DNA of 64,000 bases. It comes from Oryzias latipes. Taxonomy: Eukaryota > Chordata > Actinopteri > Beloniformes > Adrianichthyidae. Made by a program: the position numbers and the translations under genes. Shown here in pieces: positions 33,488 to 44,950 of the stretch. The notes under the pieces were generated by a model. It was not told the origin of the DNA. It did not search any database and saw only the letters and a program-made list of their open reading frames with translations. Positions within the stretch are counted from its first letter, which is position 1. Each line of letters begins with the position of its first letter. Where the stretch lies: NCBI RefSeq assembly GCF_002234675.1, contig NC_019876.2:28533196-28597195 (forward strand). The letters run 5' to 3'.

Positions 33488-36400
33488 ATGAAGCTGGCAG
33501 TGGTGTTGGCGTGCTTTGTGGTCTTCTGTCTGGCAGAGAAACCCCTTCCCTGCAGTAAGTCAAGCCAGAATGGACATCATAAAATGTTACTTTTGGCTGC
33601 AACCTTAAAGAATGTGTGCATTATTAGCGTTTAGCTGTTTAACTTCTTCAAAATGTGGTCTCCTTCTCGTTGTTAAACCATATTTGTTTGTGATTTTCCG
33701 CAGCTAGCCCTCCTCTTTTGACCGGGGGGCTCACTGTGGTGAGTGAATGCCTTCTTCTGCATAAACCAGATCCTATCAATGACTAACCAAAGGTGAGGTC
33801 AAACTTACATTTTATTATTTTCTAGACCACACAGAATGAGAAAGTCGGGATATTCGGCAAATACCTGTACGATGCTGTGGGGCAGCGAGTGCGGCTCTTT
33901 GACATTGGCAGCTTTCAGAACCAGACGTTCACCGCAGATGTCCTGCTGCACTACACAGAGGTGAGCTACTCACAAACACCTTTTTCTGTCTACAGGAGAT
34001 CAGTACTGCAAGCTCTGATTCCAAAAACCTCCCTCAGCAGTTTATTTCAATTGCCCTCCAACTGACTTCAACTCCTGCTGGTTTAGAACAACCTGTTCAG
34101 CTCTGTTCACGGCTGGCAAGTGGTGAACATTCCAGTATGGTCCATGGTGTTCACACTGGACAAGCAAGGAGGGGTTTCTTCTTCTTCTTCTTTTTCTGCT
34201 GTTTACTAGCACGTCTTTCACCTATGGTAGGAAAAGATTTGATGAAAAATGTTGAAGCGGTGCAAATCTTCTGAATCTTGCTCCAGGCCAGCTTTATTCT
34301 GCTTAATGAAAGACTTAGTGTCATAGATTTCCATCCAGGCACAAAATTATTAATTATTCATTTCTCTTTCATGGCCAATTATCAAATGGATGACACTTCC
34401 GTGACTTAAAAAGGGACGCCATCCATACGTTGCTACCAACTCCAAGTCCCTGATTGATCAAAAGTCAACCTGGTTTGATGCGTTTTGTACATCAAACTTA
34501 AAAACGGCCGTAGAAACTTGTGAACACGGGGGTTTTATAGAATTTCTTTTATAAGTACTGAAGGAATTTATTTTTTGTGGTCCTCATTTCTCCTAGGCTT
34601 TTATCTTATCTTTATTTCATTGAAGGTTTCCTTCAGGTTTACTGTGTGTGGTTCCTGAACATTGCATATGTAAAGAGGTTGTGATGCTGGAGTTTCGAAC
34701 TCATCCCCTTCAGGAGAAAACGGTCTTTGATCTTCGGAGGCCATTTGGTTGTAGGTCTGACTTGGATCATAAATCAATCATCTCTGAGACTGCTTCCATC
34801 CCTGGGAATCGCCACAGGCATCGGCTCCCGTGTGGGGAACAAAGGTGTATTGTCTACTATATGCTAGGTAAATCCGGCCACATGTGGGGGACCACCTGAT
34901 GAGCCATTTGGTTGCGGGACCATGTCAGTCTGGGAGGTGACTTCAGACGCGGGAAACGGATGCTGACTCCTAACATGGACTGACAGAAGTAGGCAGGCTC
35001 CCTGCCAGCCAATCCGAGCGTCCAGAGGAAGAGTCTGGACGCCATGCTGTGTTACGAAGGAGGAGGCTGAAACCGAGATGTAAAAACAGCTGGACGGAGA
35101 AACTTTCTTTGTTCCCAACAGGCTGACACCTTAAGACGTTTGTAATTTGGCGCTGTGTAAGCTCTGAAACTTTGGGAACCCAGATGATCTGTTTTATTTT
35201 GTTTTACTCTGTTTTTAGAAATATTGTTAGGGAATAAATTTGTTAAACTTAATCCGGTCGAATCCCGTGGTTTTCTCCTTCTCGACTTTATTGAACATGC
35301 AACAAGGAAAGTAATCTCAAAGCGACAGATTATTTCCAACAGTACCTTTATCCGATTCAAGTTATTTATGTGACCATTAACCGAAGGTTACTAACAATTT
35401 TGTCCACATGCGTAAAGCTGGACTTTTTCGTGAAGACAGTTTCTGCAATTGGATAAAATTCTTGAGGTGATGTCTTTGTGGCATTTTTCTCATAATGGAG
35501 GACAAACAGTCATAATCAGTGGGCCTATCACAGTAATAGTCATAACTAAAAGTTCACTGGGAATGCTCTGAAAACAGATCAGAGGATGATCGGAGTGGGA
35601 TTTAACCAAAGAGCTTGAATCAAACACTGATGTGTGACTACAAAGTCCAATGATCAAAACACTGATTACTTTTGTTCCACAACTCCTCCATCAGGCTGCC
35701 ATGTATGAGATCGATGATGCCAAACGAACATGCAAGAAGAGCCCACTAAAGGCAGACTTCCAACCTCTGAAGATTCCCCAAGATGCGTTTCTGGTAAGCC
35801 GGACTGTGTTGGGCAGCTCTTCTGTTCCGGAACAAGGACTCCTGGTGAACAACTGGTATGGAAAGTTACCTGACAAATCAGGTGAGGAGGCACACGTGGA
35901 TCAGAACTAACATGAAAAGTCAATATTCTCAGACGTGGTCCAAGGTGGGTGACATCGCAAATCCTGATGCAACTGAGAAGAGAAGAATGCTGAAGCCATT
36001 GCTCACCGTCAACAACCAGTTTGCTCGTGTTTTCAAATTTGCTCATTTTTCAGTCATGGCAACTTATGTTGTAAAAAATAAAGGGTGGAAATGTGAAGGA
36101 GATGTAAAATGATTCAGTTTTCTTAGCATCTGTGAAATGTATGTTTAAAGGGCTGTGAAGGTGTGTTTAGGATACATTGCATTGTCAGTTCTAATTTCCA
36201 TGTTTCTAAAGAATGATTATGCTGGCAGCAGTGGATGCAGTTTGCTGGCCTCACGTCAAAAAAGCCGTAGAAATATGTTATTAATATCATGCTGTTGTAT
36301 CAGTTCTCCTGAGTACGTGCAGGAGTCCTAAATAGATCAATAGTATTTGTGCAACCAAGTCATCTTGGGAATCAGTAAGTAAAGCTTGGTGTTGGGCCAT

Positions 36401-36801
36401 TCACTGAAGCAGCTCTAGAGTCTGTTTCCATTAAACTAAAAATGAATGCAGATGTGAAGACATTCATATTAACCCTAGTGTGAATCTTTGTTGTGTGTCG
36501 TCCTCCAGGAAATTTTGTAAGTATAGTGACTAAATTGGGGTGCTTTCCTGTGAGGTCATCCTACCAAACGAAGGAGTTTGGATGGGTGGCAACAGAGTAA
36601 GTTTTGGTGATAACCTCTGAGAAAGCAGAATGTATCATGTGTGCATGCATCCCATAATTGTTTTGTTTCTGTTTTTACGATAATGTCATTGGAATTACCA
36701 ATCCCAATCTGCTGGAGCCCCCAGAGTTTTGTGCTGGTGCTGTGATGGACGTGGAGGCAGAGCCGAGAAACTATCTCAGTTTTTACGCCAAGGAGAACTG
36801 A
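33488..36801 (+). pseudogene. ependymin-like copy 3, exon 6 acceptor deleted
   Basis: Exons 1-5 are intact: 33488-33554, 33704-33738, 33826-33960, 35695-35881 and 36509-36596, with signal peptide and the first three family cysteines. Exon 3 has an N-Q-T glycosylation sequon that copy 1 lacks. Exon 6 coding sequence (36672-36801) is open but its acceptor is gone. Compared with copy 1, 12 bases including TTATTAG are missing between repeats of GTTTTTA. The nearest alternative AGs (before 36718, 36725 and 36727) all shift the frame. Reading through donor 5 gives an immediate TAA, so a shortened secreted protein without the last cysteine is the likely best product. Exon 6 also has the early TGA shared with copy 0. 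Intron 3 carries extra sequence (about 34560-35345). Poly(A) signal is at 36921-36926. Confidence 0.75.
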
Positions 36802-36959
36802 GTCCAGTTACCTTCAATCAAACAGTCTTACCTCTTTCTTTAGAATGTTTTTTTAAGATCATAACTAGTATTATTTTACTCTGCCTTTCTGAAAGAAAAC
36901 TGAGGATCAAGTATTGTCTCAATAAAACCATCTGAGAATAATGACTCAGGTTGCACTGG

Positions 36960-37400
36960 TATTTCTCCATGTTTTTGTAGAATATTAACTCACATCCCGT
37001 ATGTTGGTAATTCTGCAGTATGTTGGGTCTTTAACCAATCACTGAAATCAAACCAAATAAAACATTATTTTGTAGGGCACTCTTACAACGCAAGCTACTC
37101 ACTCAAAGTGCTTTACAAAGAAACATAATCAAACTTAATTACAAAAGTACAAGAAAAGCAAATACTTTGTTTAAAACCCGCACAATGCCGACAACCCCCA
37201 CCACACACACACTTACACCATGACAAAAAGAATGATAGAATGTACAGACCTGTCTCTGCGCTGAAGTGGGAAAACGATAATTTAGGGAAATGTCCACATC
37301 AGTGACCCCCCACTCAAATTCATGGAATACACTACCACAGGACCCCCCAGATTTGAAATTGATGAAATCACATGAATATGTCATGATACTGCATGGGGGT
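36960..37400 (+). repeat. duplicated 3' flank of copy 3 (module A)
   Basis: The block matches 440-790 and 14880-15260 and ends at about 37370. Alpk1-like intron sequence begins after this, so it is the right border of the duplicon. Confidence 0.7.
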
Positions 37401-37533
37401 GAAACCCAGAACGAAGACAGGGGGCTAATTTTAGTGTAACAATCTCTGAGAAAGTGAAGAGTAAAAAAAGTAAAGCATGTGATTTTGGCTGATCATCATT
37501 TGGTAATGTGGTGTGGTGGTCTTTCCTCTCCAG

Positions 37534-38151
37534 ACCGCTCAGGGGACGTGCTTGTTGTCCTACAGTTTCTCCCTGGATTGCCCAGACTCTCAGAGGAAGT
37601 CCTTCCTGCAGCAGGCACGAGAGGCGTTTGCCATCGGCCTTCTCACCAAAGCAGAGGACCAACTGGTCACCAGCCAGCAGGAGCTGCCCACCTTTATCAA
37701 GGCCGCCTTCTCCATCACCGTCACCCACAGATGGCTCGGCGACTCCCATGAGGCGGTGTCCAAAGCAAGACAAGCGTGCCAGGAGGCTTTGGCACTTTTT
37801 TATCAATACTGCAGAGCCAACGATGAGGACAAAGACGGCCTCTGTGCCGGAATCATGCATCGGGTCGCTGAGGTTAAGCTACTGCTGGGCGTGGTTCCCT
37901 TCCCCAATTCAGATAAGGGGTCTTTCATCCCTGACCGCTACAGAGATGTCAATGATTCCTCTGTCAGTTTCACCCTGGAGGATTTCTCAAAGATTCTGCT
38001 GAGATTTCAGAAGTATCACGCATCAGTGTCTGAGGCCGCCGCCTCAGTTGTGGAGACTTCAGAGAAGACGCACAGACTGTGTTTAGCTGATCTGGGAACA
38101 ACCATTGAGGCGTCCAGGCCAGAGGGCAGCGCTGAGGCAGCCATACGATAA
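37534..38151 (+). pseudogene. alpk1: alpk1-like large exon (N-terminal domain part)
   Basis: This is an open block of about 205 codons after a CTCTCCAG acceptor. It reads helical N-terminal-domain sequence of alpha-kinase 1 without internal stops until TGCCATACGATAA at 38138-38151. Lack of stops over 600 bases suggests recent decay, or that the piece is still transcribed. A donor-like GTGAGG follows the kinase-like segment at 38197. Confidence 0.75.
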
Positions 38152-38196
38152 AAACGACATGGCACAGATCTTCTACATCCCTTCAGAGGCTCTGCT

Positions 38197-38607
38197 GGTG
38201 AGGCACCGCTGATTCAAATGCTCCAATCTGTTTACTTCTTTTAGAGATGCAGGGTGGAGCTTCATGGTTCAATGAGTGCAGAATGTCCTTCAGCAAATGG
38301 TGCAATTTTACTGCTAAAATTGGATTTTTACCAGAAGTGAAAGCACTTGGATCCATTAAAAGGTCAAATTTATTTATAAAATAGAAGCTTTATTGTCACC
38401 CGCCCTTCATATGAATGCATCACAAGCTAAGTGAATTGGCGTTTCCTACCATGAGAGTGAAAGTTAAAAACATTAAAAGAAAATGCTAGATCAAAAAAAT
38501 CAAAGATACTAGTAAAACACCAATAAATCAGAGAACTCTCCTGACCCCCAATTACCTCAACCAGTTAATAAGTCCATTCATAAATATCTGGCAAAAAGCG
38601 CAACAGC
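38197..38607. other. spacer, no gene seen
   Basis: AT-rich sequence follows the alpk1-like fragment. No further kinase exon is recognisable. Confidence 0.4.
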
Positions 38608-39246
38608 AGCTGCGTTTCCATCACACGTGCGCAAAACTTTATCAAAATTCAAGAAATGTTAAAAAAAACACGATTTTGCAATTCAACTGATTCCATTAAA
38701 CGTAATTATGTGAATAAACACAAACCAACTCACGCATTAAATCATTCAGAAACATGGCGACGGATGGGAACAATACTTTGATTGACAGCAGATCCATTGA
38801 TATTTCTGCCACGGGTCTAGCGCTCATCATCTATCAAATGAGGCGTCTTCTTCAGGCCGTGGAGCGGCGAGCTCCTTACACGTGGGAGTGGCTACAGAAG
38901 AATCCATTTTGGGAAATGGTGATTTTCCAGAGGAGCTGTGGATCCAACAATTCCACGTGACCTCTGGTGGCGCCCGCTGTGCGGCGCCCAAGGCCGCCAC
39001 TTCCTACCAACAAGCGCATCGTCATCCGGTTGTTGGTCACATGACTCGTTTAATTTCCAAAAGGTTTTTCTGTTGGAGTTTTTACTTGGACGAGTTTTTC
39101 TATATATTTATATTTGGATGCGCCTCAAAAATCACCTCCTCCAAGCACAAAATGTATTTTCGATAAATGTGAGGTTATTTTTATTGTCATGTTTACATTA
39201 GGAAATTTATTATCGCAAATCCAATTTGCACAACAGAAACATAGCT
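38608..39246. mobile_element. Harbinger/PIF-like non-autonomous element
   Basis: The ends AGCTGCGTTTCCATCACACG and (inverse) AGCTATGTTTCTGTTGTGCA form imperfect TIRs. The interior reads pieces like the N-terminal part of fish Harbinger transposases (PEELWIQQFHVT at about 38925-38960, preceded by a 68-codon frame from 38754). The catalytic domain is absent. The target duplication is not clear. Confidence 0.5.
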
Positions 39247-39441
39247 ACTGATATCCTTATTGTTGATTTAGGTTTCGCTGTTTAGTAATCTAAGAGCTTG
39301 TGGTAAAAAAAAACTTGTGCTCTTTAAGCTTCTGTTGTTTGATTACAGTTAATACTTATGGAGAGGGTATGAAGAGTCCTCGACTATTGCCAGGACTCTG
39401 TTCCTGCAGAGGCTCTCATAGAGATCGTGTACTGACCAATT

Positions 39442-39735
39442 TGTCATGATGTGTATGACGTGACAGACCCAGACGCTGGAACCCGTAAGCAAACTCAAAT
39501 CAGGAAGTAGTTTAACAGATTTATTTTCTCTTCCAGGATGTGGTGTAGAAAAAGTTCTTTGCTTGGTTTGTAGCTTCTTGTAATTTTGCCGAAGGTTCTG
39601 ATGTCGGCGTAGATTCAGGATGTTGGCGATGATGTTCGTGACAGGCTTGGTCCTTGACAGGAGTCTTGACAGGAGTCTTTGCTGGCCGTGGGATCCGCCT
39701 CTTCCTGAGGGACCAGCATGGACCAAGATTCAACG
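39442..39735 (-). repeat. gypsy LTR-like fragment
   Basis: The start (TGTCATGATG, then CAGACCCAGACGCTGGAACC) resembles the edge of the gypsy LTRs at 2748 and 10236. The rest diverges, so it belongs to a related family or is a truncated LTR in the opposite direction to the element that follows. Confidence 0.5.
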
Positions 39736-40560
39736 AGATATGTCAGCTGCTTAAACATCCACCATTGGACCGTCAGACGGCTCTGCTGTAGACATTTTCA
39801 GAACCGTGGTTAAATGAGCAACTGTCCTTTTGATTTGAATTCTGCTTAATGGGGGAGCTGAAACCTAAAGCATGGGGTATGGAGGTCTGAAGAGAGGAGT
39901 AGGGGGCCTTGACGTCAAGGTCTTCCAACCAAGCTCTGAACCACATGTGCTCCCTGATCTGGTTTGTCAGGCCCAGGTCCAGAGGGCTCTTCTTTAAACT
40001 TTGCTTGGGATCCTCAGCCCTATAGATGGCTCCTTGATGGAAGAGTTGTGGAATTCAAGAAAAGATTATTGACTCGCAAATATGTGTCCAGATTGGAGTG
40101 ATTTTGCAAAAAGCAAAAAAAAAAATTAACTGTAATTTAATTTCAGTCTTTGGTGATCCATGCATGATATTTGTAACTGATAAGAAAATCAAAAATGTTT
40201 TTTTTTTCATATGATGCTTTAATGAACAAATAATTTTTTTATTTGACTTCTATATAACCCTGTTTTTACTGATAAATATGTAACCCCACAATGCTGACTT
40301 ATACAAATACGCTTCTACTTGAGAGCACAAACAAAAAAGTGACTTTTTTTTTCCCTGGAAAAAACAGAAGGTTTATCATCGATGTCTTCCTCTGAAGTTC
40401 TCAGGGAGCTGAAAAAGCCGAATACCAGAATTAAACCCCCTGGAACCTGGTAAACCTCATCTTTAAGCCCTTTATCTACAGCTGGCGTTAACCACAAGCC
40501 AGAATTTTAGCTTAAGGGTCTTCCTCCAGCCAGCCGCCGCGCCTCCTCCTGGAAGAAACC
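39736..40560. other. unassigned spacer
   Basis: No gene is recognised. The last part (about 40440-40560) may be LTR U3 sequence of the gypsy element that starts its internal region at 40668. Confidence 0.35.
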
Positions 40561-40661
40561 ATTACTCACATTCTGTTATATTAAACCATCTAAACTTACC
40601 TCGCTCTCCGAGTCTCCTTCCGGGTTCCAGCATTTGGGTCACTCTGAACTTACGTAATATC

Positions 40662-41709
40662 ATGACAGAACGAACTGGCCATACGCCTGACCCAGCTGAC
40701 CCGGAGGGACTCCGCCACGCCATCTCCTTACAAGGTAAACTTCTAAGTCATCAAGCTGACGCCCTGTCCCAGATGTCTTCAGCCCAGCAGGATTTATTCC
40801 GCCGCCTCGAAATCATCACACAGACTCTCATAGAACTAACTAGAATGTCAATCTGCTAATCCTGCAGCCGCTGCCCAAGTCCCCACTCCCCGGAAAATGT
40901 CCGTCTACAACCGGAACCTTTTTACCGCAATGTTGAAACTTGTGGAGGGTTCCTGCTTCAGTGTAAACTCATTTTCCAGCAGGCCCCCAGGTACTACCAA
41001 GCCGATCACAGCAGAATTTCCTTATTTGTAAACCCTCTCCGCAGCAAGGCTCTACAATGGGCTCAAGCCTTTCTGGCATCCCATCCCATCACTCACGTTC
41101 CCTTCGACTGCTTCATAGGGGAATTACGGCTTGTGTTCGACCAACCCAGAAAGCAGGAAGAAGCCATCCGGCGGTTACTGAGTCTCAAACAAGGTAACCG
41201 CCCGGTAAGCGACCATCTCATTGACTTTTGTATTTTTAGCGGTCGAAGCAGGTTGGCTTGATCCAGCTCTTAAAGGAATTTTCTATCAATCGTTGAATGA
41301 ACGGATTAAGGACCACTTGTGTTCTCAGCCAGAAGCCGACAACTTTGAAGACCTTGTCTCCGCCGCCCTGAGATCCGACGTCCGGCTGCGAGAACGCCTC
41401 ACGGAGCAGAAGCGTAAGCCACCGCCACCCCAGGCTAATCCTGCTCCCCCCGTATATGTTGTCCAACCATTTACCTGTGAAACACCAGCCAACAGTCCTG
41501 ATGAAGCCATGCAAATCGGTCATTCTAAGCTAACTACCGAAGAAAGACAAAAACGTTGCGACGAGGGGTTATGTTTCTATTGTGGCCAGGCTGGACATTT
41601 GGTCTCACAATGCAGCGCTCGTTTAAACTCCCGACAGGCCACCGGGGGAAAATTTGGATCTCGTCAAAAGTTCCCAGTTCTTGTTTGTTTCTGTCAAGAT
41701 CAGTCATAA
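40662..41709 (+). pseudogene. gypsy gag with CCHC knuckle
   Basis: Starts at the ATG that overlaps the last six LTR bases. The frame stops at 40857-40859 and shifts at about 41220. The central capsid-like part reads LQWAQAFLAS at about 41060 and LVFDQPRKQEEA at about 41130-41165. The zinc knuckle CFYCGQAGHLVSQC is at 41571-41612. Unlike the first element, this gag has no L1 in it. Confidence 0.8.
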
Positions 41710-42080
41710 AAACCTCAAAAACTCAAGGCTCTCTTAGATTCCGGGGCTGAACACAGCCTAATTGATCAACGTCTCGTTCAGGATCTCTCGCTTCCAGTCG
41801 AAAATCTCGCCAACCCCGTTAGCGCTGCCAGTTTAGGGGGCAAGCAACTCACTTGTATCACTAAACGCACCAGCCCCGTTCTCATTCTTACCTCCTGCAA
41901 TCACCGTGAATACCATCACTTCTTCGTCACGCACTTTCATCAAACGCCTATAATCTTGGGGTTTTCGTGGCTCCAGACTCACAACCCCCCTATTGACCGG
42001 GGCTCATCTCGCATAGCTAACTGGAGCACCCGTCTGCATTCCGCCATGCCTATCACTAATGTACCCGACTCTGACTAGGG
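41710..42080 (+). pseudogene. gypsy aspartic protease region
   Basis: The frame reads LLDSGAEHSLID at about 41733-41768, the aspartic protease active site, then an ILGFSWLQTH segment. There is a stop at about 42076. Confidence 0.75.
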
Positions 42081-42228
42081 TAAAGAAATCGACCTTTCTA
42101 ATGTTCCGGCCTGTTACCACGATCCATGTAATGTTTTCTTTAAATCCAAAGCCAGCGCTCTGCCGCCCCACAGACCTCATGATTGTTCCATCGAACTACT
42201 AAACGGGGCTCCCCTTCCCAAAGGAAAG

Positions 42229-43131
42229 TTGTATAACCTCTCTGGACCCGAAAAAGTCTCTATGGAGAATTATATTCAAGAAGCCCTCACCCAGGGTCAT
42301 ATCCACCCATCATCCTCTCCTGTTGGCGCCAGGTTTTTCTTTGTGGAAAAGAAAGATAAGACTTTGCGGCCGTGCATAGACTTCCGCGAGCTAAACCAAA
42401 TAACAGTAAAAGATAAATATTCCCTGCCCTTAATTAACTCCGTATTTGACTCTGTCCAGCAAGCTAAAATCTTTTCTAAACTCGACCTCAGAAACGCTTA
42501 TCACCTTGTACGCATTCGAGAGGGGGACGAATGGAAAACGGCGTTCAACGCCCCTTTAGGTCATTATGAATACCTGGTTATGCCATTCGGGCTCACCAAC
42601 GCCCCAGCGGTTTTTCAACGCCTTGTGAATGACATCCTTCGGGACTTCTGAAACAGATTCGTTTTCGTTTACTTGGACGATATTCTCATTTACTCCTCCA
42701 ATCCTGCTCAGCATGATCATCACGTCCGCCTAGTCCTTGAGAGGTTGCTCGAGAACCGTTTATACGTCAAGGCCCAGAAATGTGAGTTTCACGTGTCCAC
42801 CGTCCCTTTTCTCGGGTACATTATCGAAGCAGGCAACATCCGTCCCGATCCCGCCAAGATTGAGGCTGTCACTCAGTGGGAGGAACCCCAAACTCGTAAA
42901 AAACTCCAACAATTCCTGGGTTTCGCCAATTTCTATCGCAGATTTATCCATAATTACAGCAACATAGCAGCCTCCCTCACGCAACTTACATCCATCGATA
43001 AGACGTACACGTGGAATCCAGCCGCTGATGCTGCGTTCAAGAAACTCAAGTCCCTCTTTGTTTCTGCTCCCATTCTCATACAACCTGATGTCACCAAGCA
43101 GTTCATCATGGAGGTGGATGCCTCGGATTGA
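42229..43131 (+). pseudogene. gypsy reverse transcriptase and start of RNase H
   Basis: RT reads [49 protein letters not shown], then a TGA at 42649-42651. The [10 protein letters not shown] catalytic box is at about 42670-42700, then [14 protein letters not shown] and VDASD followed by TGA at 43129-43131. Two in-frame stops kill an otherwise well-kept RT. Confidence 0.85.
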
Positions 43132-43390
43132 GGTGGATGTCCGGGCAGTTGCAATGTCAAACCTGATGAGCTGTCCCGCAAATACAATACCTCTGAAGCC
43201 ACCACTGACTCTCCCATCCTCCCCACTTCCTGTTTCATAGGCAAACTCACCTGGGAGATTGAGAGCAAGGTCCAGCAGGCTCAAGGTGAGACACCAAATG
43301 GCACCTCATGCCCCCCTGGCACTGAAACTACATATTGGGTATTGGAACAACACAAAACTCTGGAAGAAAAGATAAATAATATTAGAGGGG

Positions 43391-43437
43391 AGGGATGGAT
43401 GGATGGATGAATGGATGGATGGATGGATGGATGGATT
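43391..43437 (+). repeat. (GGAT)n microsatellite
   Basis: The short array is homologous to 33017-33112. It marks the left edge of the ependymin copy 4 duplicon beside the truncated gypsy element. Confidence 0.9.
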
Positions 43438-43439
43438 GT

Positions 43440-43817
43440 ATTCTTTACTTTTGAAGAAACCTGAGCTGAAGCTTTTTGTCTCTGTTCCCCTCTGGGTTTC
43501 ACTCCACACCTTAATGCAACAGAGAAAAAGTTCCTTCTGTAGTCAGAATCTTCGTCCTGGAAGACTCCAAAAAAACGTGGTACATGTATAGACTCATCAA
43601 AGAGGTGGGTTTCTTTTAGGAAAATTGTATCTGCATCTGAACTTACATCCTGTTTGCTGATTAAAAAATGGATCCTCACAGCTGGATGACACATCTGTTT
43701 GTGCCTGTATAATGTTGACCCTTCAGTCAGAGGAGGGGCTGAGAGGACACCTGAACTTTGCACTGTCACTTTACTTTATAAGCGTCTGCTGGTGAGCGGG
43801 AGGTAGAACCCTAAAAC
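43440..43817 (+). promoter_or_regulatory. proximal promoter of ependymin-like copy 4
   Basis: This is homologous to the copy 1 and copy 3 promoters, with TATA-like TTTATAAG at 43775-43782. It appears intact although the gene is dead. Confidence 0.6.
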
Positions 43818-44950
43818 ATGAAGCTGGCAGTGGTGTTGGCGTGCTTTGTGGTCTTCTGTCTGGCAGAGAAGCCCCTTCCCTGCAGTAAGTCAAGCCAGAA
43901 TGGACATCATAAAATGTTACTTTTGGCTTGAACCTTATTTAAAAGAATGTCTACATTATTAGCGTTTAGCTGTTTAACTTCTTCAAAATGTGGTCTCCTT
44001 CTCGTTGTTAAACCATATTTGTTTGTGATTTTCCGCAGCTAGCCCTCCTCTTTTGACCGGGGGGTTCACTGTGGTGAGTGAATGCCTTCTTCTGCATAAA
44101 CCAGATCCTATAAATGACTAACCAAAGGTGAGGTCAAACTTACATTTTATTATTTTCTAGACCACACAGAATGAGAAAATCGGGACACGTGGATCAGAAC
44201 TAACGTGAAAAGTCACCATTCTCAGACGCGGTCCGAAGTGGATGACATCGCCAAGCCTGATGCAACTGAGAACAGAAGAATTCTTTGTTTTCTTAGGAAA
44301 CCAGTTACGGGAACTTGTGTTGTAAAAAATAAAGGGTGGAAATGTGAAGGAGATGTTACATGATTTTGTTTTCTTAGCATCTCTAAACTGTATGTTTAAA
44401 GGGCTGTGAAGGTGTGTTTAGGATACATTGCAGAGTCAGTTAAAGGATAATTATGGTGGCAGCAGTGGATGCAGTTTGTTGGCGTCACGTCAAAAAAGCT
44501 GTAGAAATGTGTTATTAGAGTTATTTCATCAGAGCAAGTCCAGGAGTCCGAAATAGACCTGAATAATGTTTTGTTCATCCAGTTAGTCGTCTTGGGAATC
44601 AGTAAGTAAAGCTTGGTGTTGGGCCATTCACTGAAGCAGCTCTAGATTCAGTTTACATTAAACTAAAAATGAATGCAGATGTGAAGACATTCATATTAAC
44701 CCTAGTGTGAATCTTTGTTGTGTGTCGTCCTCCAGGAGATTTTTTAAGTGTTGTGACTGGATTGGGGTGCATTCCTGTGAGTTTAACCTACAAAACAAAG
44801 CAGTATGTTTCGGTGATAATAAAGTAAGTTTTAACGATAACCTCTGAGAAAGACAGGTGTATCATGTGTGCATGCATCCCATAATGGTTTTGTTTTTGTC
44901 TTTTTTGTTGTTATTACAATAATGTCATTGGTCTTACCGATCCCAATCAA
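43818..44950 (+). pseudogene. ependymin-like copy 4, deletion pseudogene
   Basis: Exon 1 (43818-43884) and exon 2 (44039-44073) are intact. Exon 3 starts at 44161 but after about 25 bases jumps at 44185/44186 into the sequence that follows the exon 4 donor in the other copies. The rest of exon 3, intron 3 and exon 4 are deleted (about 1.24 kb on the copy 1 scale). Exon 5 (44736-44823) is open but its last codons differ. Exon 6 keeps only about 35 bases, its acceptor reads TTATTAC, and it is cut at about 44950 by hAT-like sequence. No functional protein is possible. Confidence 0.9.

Larger units (their letters stand above)
40560..43315 (+). mobile_element. second Ty3/gypsy (sushi-like) element, 3' truncated
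   Basis: The 5' LTR end (to 40667) is followed, one base later, by the self-priming type site AACGAACTGGC (40669-40679). Gag, protease and RT follow on the plus strand. A deletion runs from the start of RNase H (VDASD, 43131) to its end (about 43150), and integrase is cut off at about 43315 where unrelated sequence and a (GGAT)n array begin. The family is the same as the element at 2748-10732. Confidence 0.85.

Noticed and set aside
38754-39201. Small plus-strand frames as a possible host gene
   Set aside because: They sit between imperfect TIRs and resemble only the N-terminal part of Harbinger-type transposases; treated as a non-autonomous element.
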